A stretch of DNA of 64,000 nt, from assembly GCF_009618275.1 (NCBI RefSeq), contig NZ_WIAD01000015.1:1-64000 (forward strand). Reading direction: 5' to 3'. This DNA is from Roseimaritima sediminicola (GTDB taxonomy: Bacteria > Planctomycetota > Planctomycetia > Pirellulales > Pirellulaceae). Position 1 is the first letter of the stretch. Each line of letters starts with the position of its first letter. The translations under genes and the position numbers were made by a program. Shown piece by piece: positions 42,747 through 51,430 of this stretch. The notes beneath the pieces were generated by a model. That model did not search any database and was not told the DNA's origin. It saw only the letters and a program-made list of their open reading frames with translations.

Positions 42747-45614
42747 ATGCCATCCTTGTTCGCCAACCAGCCTTCGTCCGCTGCCAACTGCGTGGCCATT
42801 ATCGGTATGGCAGGCCGCTTTCCCGGTGCCGACGACGTCGCGGCCTTTTGGCAGAACCTGATCCAGGGCCGCAGCGGGATCATCGACGTGACGGGCGAGT
42901 CGTCTCATGCCAGCCGCTTGCCCCAGCAAGAGCATTACGTCGGCAAGACGGCCATGATCCCCCACGCCGACCATTTCGACGCGGAATTCTTCGGGATCTT
43001 TCCCCGGCAAGCCGTCGAGATGGATCCGCAGCATCGCTTGTTCTTGGAAACATGCTGGCACGCGTTGGAAGACGCTGGCTATGTGCCCGATGCGACGCCG
43101 GGCCGAGTGGGACTATTCGCGGGCTGTCACATGAACACCTACATCCTGACGCGTCTGGCGACGGACGCGCGGCTGCGCGGCGAATTTTCCGACGCTTTCC
43201 CCGGCGGCGGCTTGAGTGCCGAAATCGCCAACGACAAAGATTATTTGGCCACGCGCGTCGCTTACCATTTGAATCTACGCGGCCCCTGTATGGCGGTGCA
43301 GACGGCCTGCAGCACCTCGGCCGTCGCCGTCGCCCAGGCGTGCGAGAGCCTGCTGGCCGGCAGCTGCGACATGGCGTTGGCCGGCGGCGCGACGGTAACG
43401 TTCCCTCAAAATCAGGGCTACCTGCACACCGAACATTCGATCCTTTCCCCGGACGGCACCTGCCGAACGTTCGACGCCGACGCTCGGGGGACGGTCTTTG
43501 GCGATGGCGTCGCCGCGATCGTGCTGAAACGTACCGACCTGGCCCTCGCCGATGGGGACGACATCTACGCGGTGATCCGTGGCTGGGGCGTGAACAACGA
43601 CGGCGGCGACAAACCGGGCTATACCGCGCCCAGCGTCTCCGGCCAGAGCGATGCGATCCTGCAGGCCCATCGCCGTGCGGGCGTCACCGCCGACACGATC
43701 ACCTACGTCGAAGCTCATGGCACGGGTACCCTGGTCGGTGACCCTATCGAGATCCAGGCACTATCCGAGGCGTTTGCCAGCTCGACCGACGCCAAACAGT
43801 ATTGTTACATCGGCAGCGCAAAAACCAATATCGGCCACTTGGACGTGGCCGCCGGCGTCACGGGGATTATCAAAACGGCGCTGTCGCTGCGGCATCGTCA
43901 GTTGCCACCGATGTTGCATTTCCGCCGAGCCAATCCCCGGATCGACTTTGCCAACAGCCCCTTCGTTCCCACGACACGGTTGACCGACTGGCCGTCCGAG
44001 ACCGAACCGCGACGAGCCGGGGTCAGCTCCTTCGGGGTCGGCGGCACCAATGCGCACCTGGTCCTGGAAGAAGCTCCGGCGGTTCCGCAAACCCCTTCGG
44101 CCCGCCCCTTCCATCTGCTGGCCGTCTCGGCTCGCACCCCGGCGGCGGTCGAGCCGATGCGAAACGATCTGGCCGAATACCTCGAGCGTCACCGCGAGTT
44201 GAACTTGGCGGATGTTTGCCACACACTGCAAACGGGCCGCAAATCGTTTGCGTCTCGCGAGTACCGCGTCGTGGAATCGACCGCCGACGCCGTGCGGCAG
44301 CTGCGCGAGGAATCCACCGGCGGCGGTCCTGCCAAACAAGCCCGTCCCGGCACCACCGCGGTGGCTTTTGTGTTTCCCGGCCAAGGCTCGCAGCACCAGC
44401 AGATGGCGCGTCAGTTGTACGACACCGAACCGGTCGTCCGCCGCCATATCGATGCCTGTGCCGAGCACCTCCAGTCCATCCTCCAGGTCGACCTCCGCCG
44501 GTTGGTCTTTAGTGATTCGCCGGCCGATGCAGCGAGACTGAACGAAACCCAGGTCGCTCAGCCTGCATTGTTCATGGTGTCGTACGCGTTGGGACGCTGG
44601 TGGCAATCCTTGGGCCTTCGTCCCACGGCCATGCTTGGCCACAGTGTGGGCGAGTTTGCCGCGGCCGCACTGGCCGGCGTGATGGACCGAGACGACGCCG
44701 CCACGCTGGTCGCTCACCGGGGCCGTTTGATGCAGGCCCTGCCCGCCGGAGCGATGTTGGCGGTCCATCTCGACGAGGCAGCGCTTCGAGCCCGGTTGCC
44801 CGAGGCCCTGGAGATCGCAGCGATCAACGGCCCCTCCTTTTGCGTTGTCGCTGGCGCTCCGCCGGACGTCGCGAGTTTTGCCGAAGCGCTCGGCGATGAA
44901 AAGGCGGCCGAACCGATCGCGTGTCGCCTGCTGCGCACCTCGCACGCCTTTCATTCGGCTACGATGGAGCCCGCGATCGAACCTTTTGCACAACTTGTCC
45001 GGCAGGTTGAATTGCGTTCTCCCACGACCACCATGGTTTCCTCGGTCACCGGCCGCCCCTTGGATGCGGCCACCGCCACCGATCCCGCCTACTGGGCCCG
45101 GCAGATCCGCGAACCGGTGCGATTCTCCGCGGCCTTTCTGGAACTGCTGGGCACGACCGGAGATCCGCTGGCCGTGCTGGAAGTCGGTCCCAGTCAGGCC
45201 CTGTCGACCTTGGCTCGGCAACATCCGCTGGATCCGAAGCGGCACACCGTGGTGGCCTCCCTGCCACATGCCCAACACAAAGAACCGGCCGCCCGCCATG
45301 CGGTCAGCGCCGTGGGCCGACTGTGGCAGGCCGGCGTCGCCATCGACTGGTCGGGGCTGTACGGCGACGAACCAAGACGCCGCGTGCACCTGCCCAAATA
45401 CCGTTTCCAACGAAAACGTTACCACTTCGAGACGTCCCCTACGCCCGACGCCGAGGCCCCGGCCGAACCACGACCCGCGCCGTCCGCCTCCGCCATGCGC
45501 CGAGTCATCGATGAACAGATGCTGCTGATGCAGCAACAGCTTGAATTGTTGCGACGAGGCAACCCTCAACACATGCCAACGCCGTCCTCAACGCCCCCCC
45601 GAACATCTCCATGA
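42747..45614 (+). CDS. Type I polyketide synthase, KS-AT
   Basis: The 955-residue protein has two catalytic domains. The ketosynthase (about 15-440) has the complete triad: Cys188 (VQTACSTSAV), His324 (EAHGTGT) and His364 (TNIGHLD). The acyltransferase (about 540-860) has Ser633 (GHSVGEFAAA) and HAFH at 733-736, the sequence usual for malonyl-CoA use. There is no KR, DH, ER or loading domain. The C-terminus (from about 905) is a helix with repeated Met/Gln/Leu (MRRVIDEQMLLMQQQLELL), likely a docking element for the next protein. It should extend one acyl primer by two carbons to a beta-keto acyl chain. It overlaps the next gene by 4 bp (ATGA). Confidence 0.95.
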   Translation: MPSLFANQPSSAANCVAIIGMAGRFPGADDVAAFWQNLIQGRSGIIDVTGESSHASRLPQQEHYVGKTAMIPHADHFDAEFFGIFPRQAVEMDPQHRLFLETCWHALEDAGYVPDATPGRVGLFAGCHMNTYILTRLATDARLRGEFSDAFPGGGLSAEIANDKDYLATRVAYHLNLRGPCMAVQTACSTSAVAVAQACESLLAGSCDMALAGGATVTFPQNQGYLHTEHSILSPDGTCRTFDADARGTVFGDGVAAIVLKRTDLALADGDDIYAVIRGWGVNNDGGDKPGYTAPSVSGQSDAILQAHRRAGVTADTITYVEAHGTGTLVGDPIEIQALSEAFASSTDAKQYCYIGSAKTNIGHLDVAAGVTGIIKTALSLRHRQLPPMLHFRRANPRIDFANSPFVPTTRLTDWPSETEPRRAGVSSFGVGGTNAHLVLEEAPAVPQTPSARPFHLLAVSARTPAAVEPMRNDLAEYLERHRELNLADVCHTLQTGRKSFASREYRVVESTADAVRQLREESTGGGPAKQARPGTTAVAFVFPGQGSQHQQMARQLYDTEPVVRRHIDACAEHLQSILQVDLRRLVFSDSPADAARLNETQVAQPALFMVSYALGRWWQSLGLRPTAMLGHSVGEFAAAALAGVMDRDDAATLVAHRGRLMQALPAGAMLAVHLDEAALRARLPEALEIAAINGPSFCVVAGAPPDVASFAEALGDEKAAEPIACRLLRTSHAFHSATMEPAIEPFAQLVRQVELRSPTTTMVSSVTGRPLDAATATDPAYWARQIREPVRFSAAFLELLGTTGDPLAVLEVGPSQALSTLARQHPLDPKRHTVVASLPHAQHKEPAARHAVSAVGRLWQAGVAIDWSGLYGDEPRRRVHLPKYRFQRKRYHFETSPTPDAEAPAEPRPAPSASAMRRVIDEQMLLMQQQLELLRRGNPQHMPTPSSTPPRTSP

Positions 45615-48600
45615 ACCCAACTTCCGCAGCACCGGATATCGAATCCGCTTTCTCTGCCCTCCTGCGCGAACGCACTGGGTATGAATTGTCGGAAATCGAT
45701 CGTGAGGCGAGCTTTCTGGAACTGGGGTTCGATTCGCTGTTCTTGATCCAGCTGAGCCAACAGATCAAGCAGCGTTTCGGGGTCAAGCTTTCGTTTCGGC
45801 AACTGATCGAGGAGCTATCGTCGACCGATGCCCTGTTGGCTTATCTGCAGCAGCACGGGCAGGTCGGCAACGGCAAACCCGCAGCGTCTCCCCCCCCCGC
45901 CCCCGCTTTGGAATCGGAATCGGAATCGAAACCGGAATCGAAACCGCAGCAAGCGGCGGCGGCGAACAATGGTCATGCGGCCGTCTCCGCCGAGTCGGCA
46001 GCCGAGTCGCCGGCCGACGAATCCGCTGGCGTGCCCCCGCTTGCCGATCATGGGGTGACTGCGCCGCCACACCGCAATGGATCGCTGACGGGTATCGAAC
46101 AGATTATCCTGCAGCAAAACGCGCTGATGCGGCAGCACCTGGCGCTGCTGCAAGGACAGGCTTCCTCGGCGGCCGCCGAATTTCCGGTTTCCCTCGACGT
46201 CGGCGATCGCACGAACGAGGACGAACCGGCCGGCAGCGTCGCCGGTGAACCGATACGACCGGCCGCCCGTCCGCCAGCGATTCCGGCGGTGGCCGCAACG
46301 GGCAATCGCGAGCGTTTTGGTCCCTACAAACCGGTGCGACGTGGGCCCGGCAATGCCTTGACCGCCCAGCAAAGCGAGCACCTCAGGGGGTTGACCGAGC
46401 GGTTTACGCGCCGCACCGCGGGGTCCCGCCAGCACGCCCAACAACATCGCGACCATTTCGCCGATCCGCGCGGCGTCGCCGGTTATCGGCGGATTTGGAA
46501 ATCGATGGTTTATCAGATCGTGGTCGAACGTTCGCAGGGTGCGCATCTCTGGGACATCGACGGCAATCGCTACGTCGACATCGCCATGGGCTTTGGGGTG
46601 AATCTGTTCGGCCAATCGCCGCCGTTCATCACCGAGGCTCTGCATCGACAGCTCGACCGCGGCGTCGAAGTCGGTCCCCAGTCGCCGCTGGCCGGCGACG
46701 TCGCGGCCCTGCTGTGCGACTTTGCCCGCAAGGACCGCGCCACGTTCTGCAACACCGGCTCCGAGGCGGTGATGGCAGCGATGCGGCTGGCCCGCACCGT
46801 GACCGGCAAGTCCAAGGTGGTGTACTTCAACAAGGACTACCACGGCAACTTCGATCAGGTCCTGGTCCGTTCCAGCCGGATCGGCGACCGCCGGGTCTCC
46901 ACGCCGGCCGCCCCGGGCGTCCCGCAGGCGTATGCCGACAACATGATTGTTCTGGATTACGGCACCCAGGAAGCTTTGCAGACCATTGCCGCCCGCGCCG
47001 ACGAAATCGCCGCGGTCTTGATCGAACCGGTGCAGAGCGCCGACCCGTTTTTGCAGCCGCGAGCATTCTTACACGCCGTCCGCCGCCTAACCCGCCAGCA
47101 CGACATCGCGATGATCATGGATGAAGTGATCACCGGCTTTCGCGCGGCTCCCGGCGGTGCCCAGCAGTGGTTCGACGTCTGGGCCGACATGTGCACCTAC
47201 GGCAAGATCCTGGGCGGCGGTTTGCCGATCGGTGCCCTGGCCGGTTCGCGCCGCTACATGGACGCGCTGGACGGCGGCACCTGGCGATACGAAGACGATT
47301 CCGAGCCGGCGGCCGACATGACCTTCTTTGCCGGCACCTTTGTGCGGCATCCGCTGGCCCTGGTCGCCGCCCATCAAGTGCTCTCCAAGTTGAAAGAAGA
47401 AGGGCCCGAGCTGCAACAGGAATTGACCGCCCGCACGACGCAGCTGACGCAGAGCCTGAACGGTTTTTTCGAAGCCGAACAGTTCCCGATCCGCGTGGCG
47501 CAGTTCGCCTCACAGTTTCGGTTCATGTTTCCGCCAGACCTGGAGTACGCCGACCTGCTGTACTTCCATCTGCTCGACCGCGGCGTTTTCACCCGGGGCT
47601 GGGGCGACAATTGTTTTCTGTCGACCGCCCACAGCGACCAGGACGTTCGCCAGGTGATCGATGCGGTCCAGGCCAGCTGTCGCGAGCTCCGCCAGGGCGG
47701 TTTTTTTCCCCACGCGACCGACGAAAAAAAAAAGCTCCCGCTGACTCCTCCTTCCAACCGCCCGGCGAGCGTCTGCGGCGATGAATCGAGCGTCTGCGGC
47801 GATGAACCGCGAATCTGCCGCGGTGAAGACGATGACAAGCGGGAAGGGCCGGAGGATTGCACCCTGGCCGAAATTCAAACCGCGGGCGAGCGGATACCGC
47901 TGTTCTGCGCTCCGGCTGCCGACGGATTAACGCTGGTCTATCACGAACTGGCCGACCACCTGGGCGACGACCAACCGGTTTACGGCTTGAACTCGCCCGG
48001 CGTCTACGGGTTGCCCCTGGCCGATACCCTGGAGGCCTTCGCCGCCGGCATGGTGAAGCAGATCCGCCGAGTCCAACCGCGGGGTCCGTACCTGTTGGTC
48101 GGTTACTGCTCGGGCGGCACCGTGGCGTTAGAGATCGCCCAGCAGTTGATTCGCAGCGGCGAGGAAGTCGCGCTGTTGGGGATGATTGAAACCTATAACT
48201 GGCGAACGGCCCCGTCGACCAACCCCAGCGTCTGGACGCGGCTCGGCTACGGCTACCAGCGAGTGGATTTCCATCTGCGGAATTTTTGGTTACTCGACCG
48301 CCAGCACAAACGATATTTCCTGCGGTCCAAGTGGCAGACGGCACGGCGGCGAACGCGAGTTTGGCGGGACCGCATGCTGCGGTGGTTCTCGCGCCGTGGG
48401 CCCCGGCCCCAAGGGACGGTGAACATGGCGGAGATCTGGAAGAAGCATGACCAGCTGTGCGAGGCCTACGACCCCCAGCCGTATCCCGGCCACATCCTCC
48501 AGTTTCGGCCCCGCCGCGACTACCGCTGCCACCTGGGCGACGAGCTGCCGGTGGGCGGCACGGTGGAGTACCATCGCCTGAGCGCCTATCCGGCAGGCAT

Positions 48601-48763
48601 CATGGTCGAACCGTTCGTCGAAGAACTGGCCCAGCAGCTCCAGCGCGCCATCGACCGTCTCTCGATCAACGACCGTGAAGAACGTTGGCGGCCAGCAACT
48701 TGCTGCCCCACGTTCGCGTCGATGCCACCGATCCCCCGCCCCCGGACGCATCCTCAGCGGTAG
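45611..48763 (+). CDS. Megasynthase second subunit: ACP - class III aminotransferase - thioesterase
   Basis: The 1050-residue protein begins with an acyl carrier domain (about 8-75; phosphopantetheine Ser42 in LGFDSL). A Ser/Glu/Pro-rich linker and a short helix (IEQIILQQNALMRQHLALLQ) lead to a class III PLP aminotransferase at about 265-700, with WDIDGNRYVDIAMGFGVNLF, the TGSEAVMAAMR phosphate loop, MDEVITGFR and Lys532 in CTYGKILGGGLP. A repeat-derived linker (SVCGDE units) follows. A thioesterase-like hydrolase covers about 760-1025, with Cys833 as nucleophile (GYCSGG in place of GxSxG) and no His at the usual C-terminal position. KS-AT-ACP-AMT is the module that makes beta-amino fatty acids in mycosubtilin/iturin synthases. 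A beta-amino-acyl product is inferred. Confidence 0.92.
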   Translation: MNPTSAAPDIESAFSALLRERTGYELSEIDREASFLELGFDSLFLIQLSQQIKQRFGVKLSFRQLIEELSSTDALLAYLQQHGQVGNGKPAASPPPAPALESESESKPESKPQQAAAANNGHAAVSAESAAESPADESAGVPPLADHGVTAPPHRNGSLTGIEQIILQQNALMRQHLALLQGQASSAAAEFPVSLDVGDRTNEDEPAGSVAGEPIRPAARPPAIPAVAATGNRERFGPYKPVRRGPGNALTAQQSEHLRGLTERFTRRTAGSRQHAQQHRDHFADPRGVAGYRRIWKSMVYQIVVERSQGAHLWDIDGNRYVDIAMGFGVNLFGQSPPFITEALHRQLDRGVEVGPQSPLAGDVAALLCDFARKDRATFCNTGSEAVMAAMRLARTVTGKSKVVYFNKDYHGNFDQVLVRSSRIGDRRVSTPAAPGVPQAYADNMIVLDYGTQEALQTIAARADEIAAVLIEPVQSADPFLQPRAFLHAVRRLTRQHDIAMIMDEVITGFRAAPGGAQQWFDVWADMCTYGKILGGGLPIGALAGSRRYMDALDGGTWRYEDDSEPAADMTFFAGTFVRHPLALVAAHQVLSKLKEEGPELQQELTARTTQLTQSLNGFFEAEQFPIRVAQFASQFRFMFPPDLEYADLLYFHLLDRGVFTRGWGDNCFLSTAHSDQDVRQVIDAVQASCRELRQGGFFPHATDEKKKLPLTPPSNRPASVCGDESSVCGDEPRICRGEDDDKREGPEDCTLAEIQTAGERIPLFCAPAADGLTLVYHELADHLGDDQPVYGLNSPGVYGLPLADTLEAFAAGMVKQIRRVQPRGPYLLVGYCSGGTVALEIAQQLIRSGEEVALLGMIETYNWRTAPSTNPSVWTRLGYGYQRVDFHLRNFWLLDRQHKRYFLRSKWQTARRRTRVWRDRMLRWFSRRGPRPQGTVNMAEIWKKHDQLCEAYDPQPYPGHILQFRPRRDYRCHLGDELPVGGTVEYHRLSAYPAGIMVEPFVEELAQQLQRAIDRLSINDREERWRPATCCPTFASMPPIPRPRTHPQR

Positions 48764-49302
48764 AAATCGATCCAGTCGATGGTGATCTGTTTGGGATTGT
48801 TATCGAACAAGGCTCGGGGCAATGGCATTTCAAAGCGACCTTGCTCCGCCGGAATGCTTTTCGTTGGCTGGCCGTCCGCGCCGAGCAGGCGGATCGGCAT
48901 CCAGTAGGGATGTTCTGAATCCAGTGGTTCGTCTTCCCGGCCATCCTTCCAGAGCCGCACTCGAGGGGCTTCGCTATTGGGATCGTTTTGGCTGGACACG
49001 GCGGCTTGCAGGGTGGTCGGGCCGCTGGTGATTTTTAATTTCTCCAGACCCTTCAGGTGCAGCCGCAAGGTGATGTGGCAGGGCCACCGCGGGCCCTGGC
49101 GTTCGATCTTTGCTCGGCTGATTCCGGCGGGGCTGTGGACGGAGACGGTGGTCCTGCTGCTTTCCACATGGACCTGCACCTTGTCGTCCGGCCGCAGGGT
49201 GGTGATTCGCAAACCGGGATGGTCCGCACCGGCGGCGAGACCGTGCGTGGCGGCGACGAGGGCAACCGAAAGTACGAACCGCATTGCACGGGAGCGAACC
49301 AT
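48754..49302 (-). CDS. Small secreted protein of unknown function
   Basis: The 182-residue protein has a signal peptide (MRFVLSVALVAATHGLAAGA) and a beta-rich body (VQVHVESSRTTVSVHSPAGI, then HITLRLHLKGLEKLKI). It ends in ITIDWIDFYR, a pattern like a single jelly-roll or C-terminal immunoglobulin-like domain of secreted planctomycete proteins. There is no catalytic signature. The start at 49302 has AGGA upstream; ATG 49284 is an alternative. Its 3' end overlaps the end of the converging megasynthase gene by 10 bp. Confidence 0.75.
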   Translation of the reverse strand: MVRSRAMRFVLSVALVAATHGLAAGADHPGLRITTLRPDDKVQVHVESSRTTVSVHSPAGISRAKIERQGPRWPCHITLRLHLKGLEKLKITSGPTTLQAAVSSQNDPNSEAPRVRLWKDGREDEPLDSEHPYWMPIRLLGADGQPTKSIPAEQGRFEMPLPRALFDNNPKQITIDWIDFYR

Positions 49303-49337
49303 GATGGAAACGTCCTGAGGGGGGGAAGAAGATCTGC

Positions 49338-50333
49338 CTAGCCTTCCGAGCCCCGAAAAGTCAGATCGTGATCGGCCGCCATGCGGGCGGCGCCGTGGGC
49401 GGGATGTTTGACGCATTGCAGTTGGACCCTGTCGAAACCGTCGTCGGCCAGGCGCTCGAGCAGTCGCTCGCCCAGCACGGGCACGTTGCACAGCGGGCCG
49501 CCGGCGCAGGCCAGTTCGAACGATTCGCCCGCAAACAGCTGGCGGGCCAGCGTCACGACCAGCGTCGCCAGTTCGTCGGCGGCCGCCTGAACGATTCGGC
49601 TGGCCACCGCATCGCCGTGCTGGGCCGCGCGGGTGACGACCGGCGCGGCCGCCGCGATCTGCTTGGGCTGCAACAGCGACAGATGGTGGGGCCATCGCGG
49701 AGGGCCGATGTCGGTACACCAACGCGTCAGGTCTTCGACCAAACAAGTCTGCTCGCCGCGGCCGTCCAGCGATCGCAGGCTGCGGCGAAAGCCTTCCAGG
49801 GCGATCCAGTGGGCGCTGCCTTCGTCGCCCAGTAATCCGCCCCAGCCGCCGCACTGGGCCGAGCGGCCCTGGCGGTCGAGGGCAAAGGCGAAGGAGCCGG
49901 TTCCGGCGATCAACGCGATCCCGGCGTCGCTCTGGTTTCCCGCCGCGATCACCGCCCGGGCGTCGTGCGTGACGTGCGCCGTACCGCTCCAGGGCTGCTG
50001 CTCGACCCAGCGTTCAAAGGCGGCTTTCAGCAACGGGTTGCCGCTGCCGGCCATCGCCAGGCAGCTGGCCTGGACGCGGTCACGAGCCTCCGGAACCTGT
50101 TCGAGCAGACCCTCGCAGGCGGCCGCGACGGCATCCAGCGAAGACTGCATCGGCAACCGCTGCAGGTTGCTCGGTCCGGTCACGCTCGTCGCGACAATCT
50201 CGGGCTGTGTATCGTCCTGGCCGCCAGTCGGTTCGTCGTCGGCTCGGGCGCGGGCCAGAACGGCTTCGGTCTTGGTGCCGCCACCGTCGACGCCGATCAC
50301 CCAGGCCGGCTCGTTTGATTTTCGCTTTAACAA
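49338..50333 (-). CDS. BadF/BadG/BcrA-family sugar kinase (probable MurNAc/GlcNAc kinase)
   Basis: The 331-residue protein belongs to the ASKHA superfamily: VIGVDGGGTKTEAVLA is the phosphate-1 loop, ALIAGTGSFAFALDRQG the phosphate-2 loop, and CGGWGGLLGDEGSAHWIA the region typical of GlcNAc kinases and the clostridial MurNAc/GlcNAc kinase MurK. It starts at TTG 50333, one base after the murQ stop, so the two are coupled. The kinase would make MurNAc 6-phosphate, the MurQ substrate. The choice between MurNAc and GlcNAc rests on context only. Confidence 0.87.
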   Translation of the reverse strand: MLKRKSNEPAWVIGVDGGGTKTEAVLARARADDEPTGGQDDTQPEIVATSVTGPSNLQRLPMQSSLDAVAAACEGLLEQVPEARDRVQASCLAMAGSGNPLLKAAFERWVEQQPWSGTAHVTHDARAVIAAGNQSDAGIALIAGTGSFAFALDRQGRSAQCGGWGGLLGDEGSAHWIALEGFRRSLRSLDGRGEQTCLVEDLTRWCTDIGPPRWPHHLSLLQPKQIAAAAPVVTRAAQHGDAVASRIVQAAADELATLVVTLARQLFAGESFELACAGGPLCNVPVLGERLLERLADDGFDRVQLQCVKHPAHGAARMAADHDLTFRGSEG

Positions 50334-50334
50334 C

Positions 50335-51243
50335 TTACTGGTCCATTTGCGGGACGGAACCGATGACTTGGCGAAGATGTCCTTCGCAGGCGGCCAGCTG
50401 CTGTCTGGCGGTCGCGGCATCGACATCGCGGTGGTGCATGACGACGGCCGTTTTGACTTCGCCGCCGCAGGCATCCAGCAGGTCTTGGGCTTCCGCCGGC
50501 GAGACGCCGGTCAAGCGAGCCACCAATCGCCGCGCGCGATCGATCAATTTGCTGTTGGAGGCTCGCAGGTCGACCATGGCGTTGCCGTAGGTCTTGCCCA
50601 GCCGCACCATGGCGCCGGTGGAGAGCATGTTCAGCACCATCTTGGTGGCGGTCCCGGCTTTCATCCGCGTCGAACCGGTGATCACTTCGGGGCCGACCAC
50701 GGGGGTGATCATGATCTGGACACAGCGAGCCAGCTCGCTGTCCGGGTTGCAGGCCAGCCCGATCGTTGTCGCGCCGCGGCTGGCCGCCCACTGCACCGCG
50801 CCGAGCACATAGGGCGTACGGCCGCTGGTCGCGATCCCGACCAGGCAGTCGGCCGCGGTAAAGCCGATGGCCTGCAGGTCCGTGACCGCGGCGGCCGGGT
50901 CGTCTTCGGCGCCCTCGACAGCCGTCGTCAGGGCGGTGGGGCCGCCGGCAATCAAACCGACGACTTGGGAGGGATCACAGCGGAACGTGGGAGGGCATTC
51001 GCTGGCGTCCAGCACCCCCAAACGGCCGCTGGTTCCCGCCCCGATATAGACCAACCGGCCGCCGCCGCGAAGCGCCACGGTGATCGCATCGATGGCCGCC
51101 GCGATCGCTTCTTGCTGGGCGTGGACCGCCGCCGCAACCTTGGCGTCCTCGGCATTGATCCGTTGGACGATCTCGAGCGTCGACAGCGCGTCGACGTTCG
51201 CCGTCGCCGGGTTGCCGCGTTCGGTAACCGGTTCGTTCAGCAT
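50335..51243 (-). CDS. murQ: N-acetylmuramic acid 6-phosphate etherase
   Basis: The 302-residue protein matches MurQ over its length (E. coli about 298). [20 protein letters not shown] is the SIS-domain sugar-phosphate site. [13 protein letters not shown], and [17 protein letters not shown] with the conserved [10 protein letters not shown] motif, follow. It cleaves the lactyl ether of MurNAc 6-phosphate to GlcNAc 6-phosphate and D-lactate in the cytoplasm. The start [11 protein letters not shown] is preferred, as the sequence upstream is a direct repeat (see 51246-51284); ATG 51288 is possible. It is divergent from the symporter gene. Confidence 0.96.
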   Translation of the reverse strand: MLNEPVTERGNPATANVDALSTLEIVQRINAEDAKVAAAVHAQQEAIAAAIDAITVALRGGGRLVYIGAGTSGRLGVLDASECPPTFRCDPSQVVGLIAGGPTALTTAVEGAEDDPAAAVTDLQAIGFTAADCLVGIATSGRTPYVLGAVQWAASRGATTIGLACNPDSELARCVQIMITPVVGPEVITGSTRMKAGTATKMVLNMLSTGAMVRLGKTYGNAMVDLRASNSKLIDRARRLVARLTGVSPAEAQDLLDACGGEVKTAVVMHHRDVDAATARQQLAACEGHLRQVIGSVPQMDQ

Positions 51244-51245
51244 AG

Positions 51246-51284
51246 GAGATTTGAGGTTGGAGGTTTGCGATTTGAGGTTTGCGG
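51246..51284. repeat. Direct repeat in the murQ/symporter divergent region
   Basis: GATTTGAGGTTG and GATTTGAGGTTT, separated by GAGGTTTGC, lie directly before the murQ start in the region shared by the divergent murQ and symporter genes. It could be an operator or simply intergenic repeat material. Confidence 0.45.
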
Positions 51285-51430
51285 CCATTTTAGTCACAAA
51301 CGCTTCGAGGCGGCAGCGGCAGTGGTGGCTTTGGGCCCGCGGACCGGTGGCATGCAAACGGCGACAATTTCCGTAAACTTCACCGTCGTGGCTCCGGTCG
51401 TCGGGCCACGTTTTCTTTCGGGACGTGATC

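Noticed and set aside
43761-45572. Long minus-strand open frame of about 600 codons under the KS-AT gene
   Set aside because: It is antisense to confirmed ketosynthase and acyltransferase motifs, and its translation is low-complexity with no domain.
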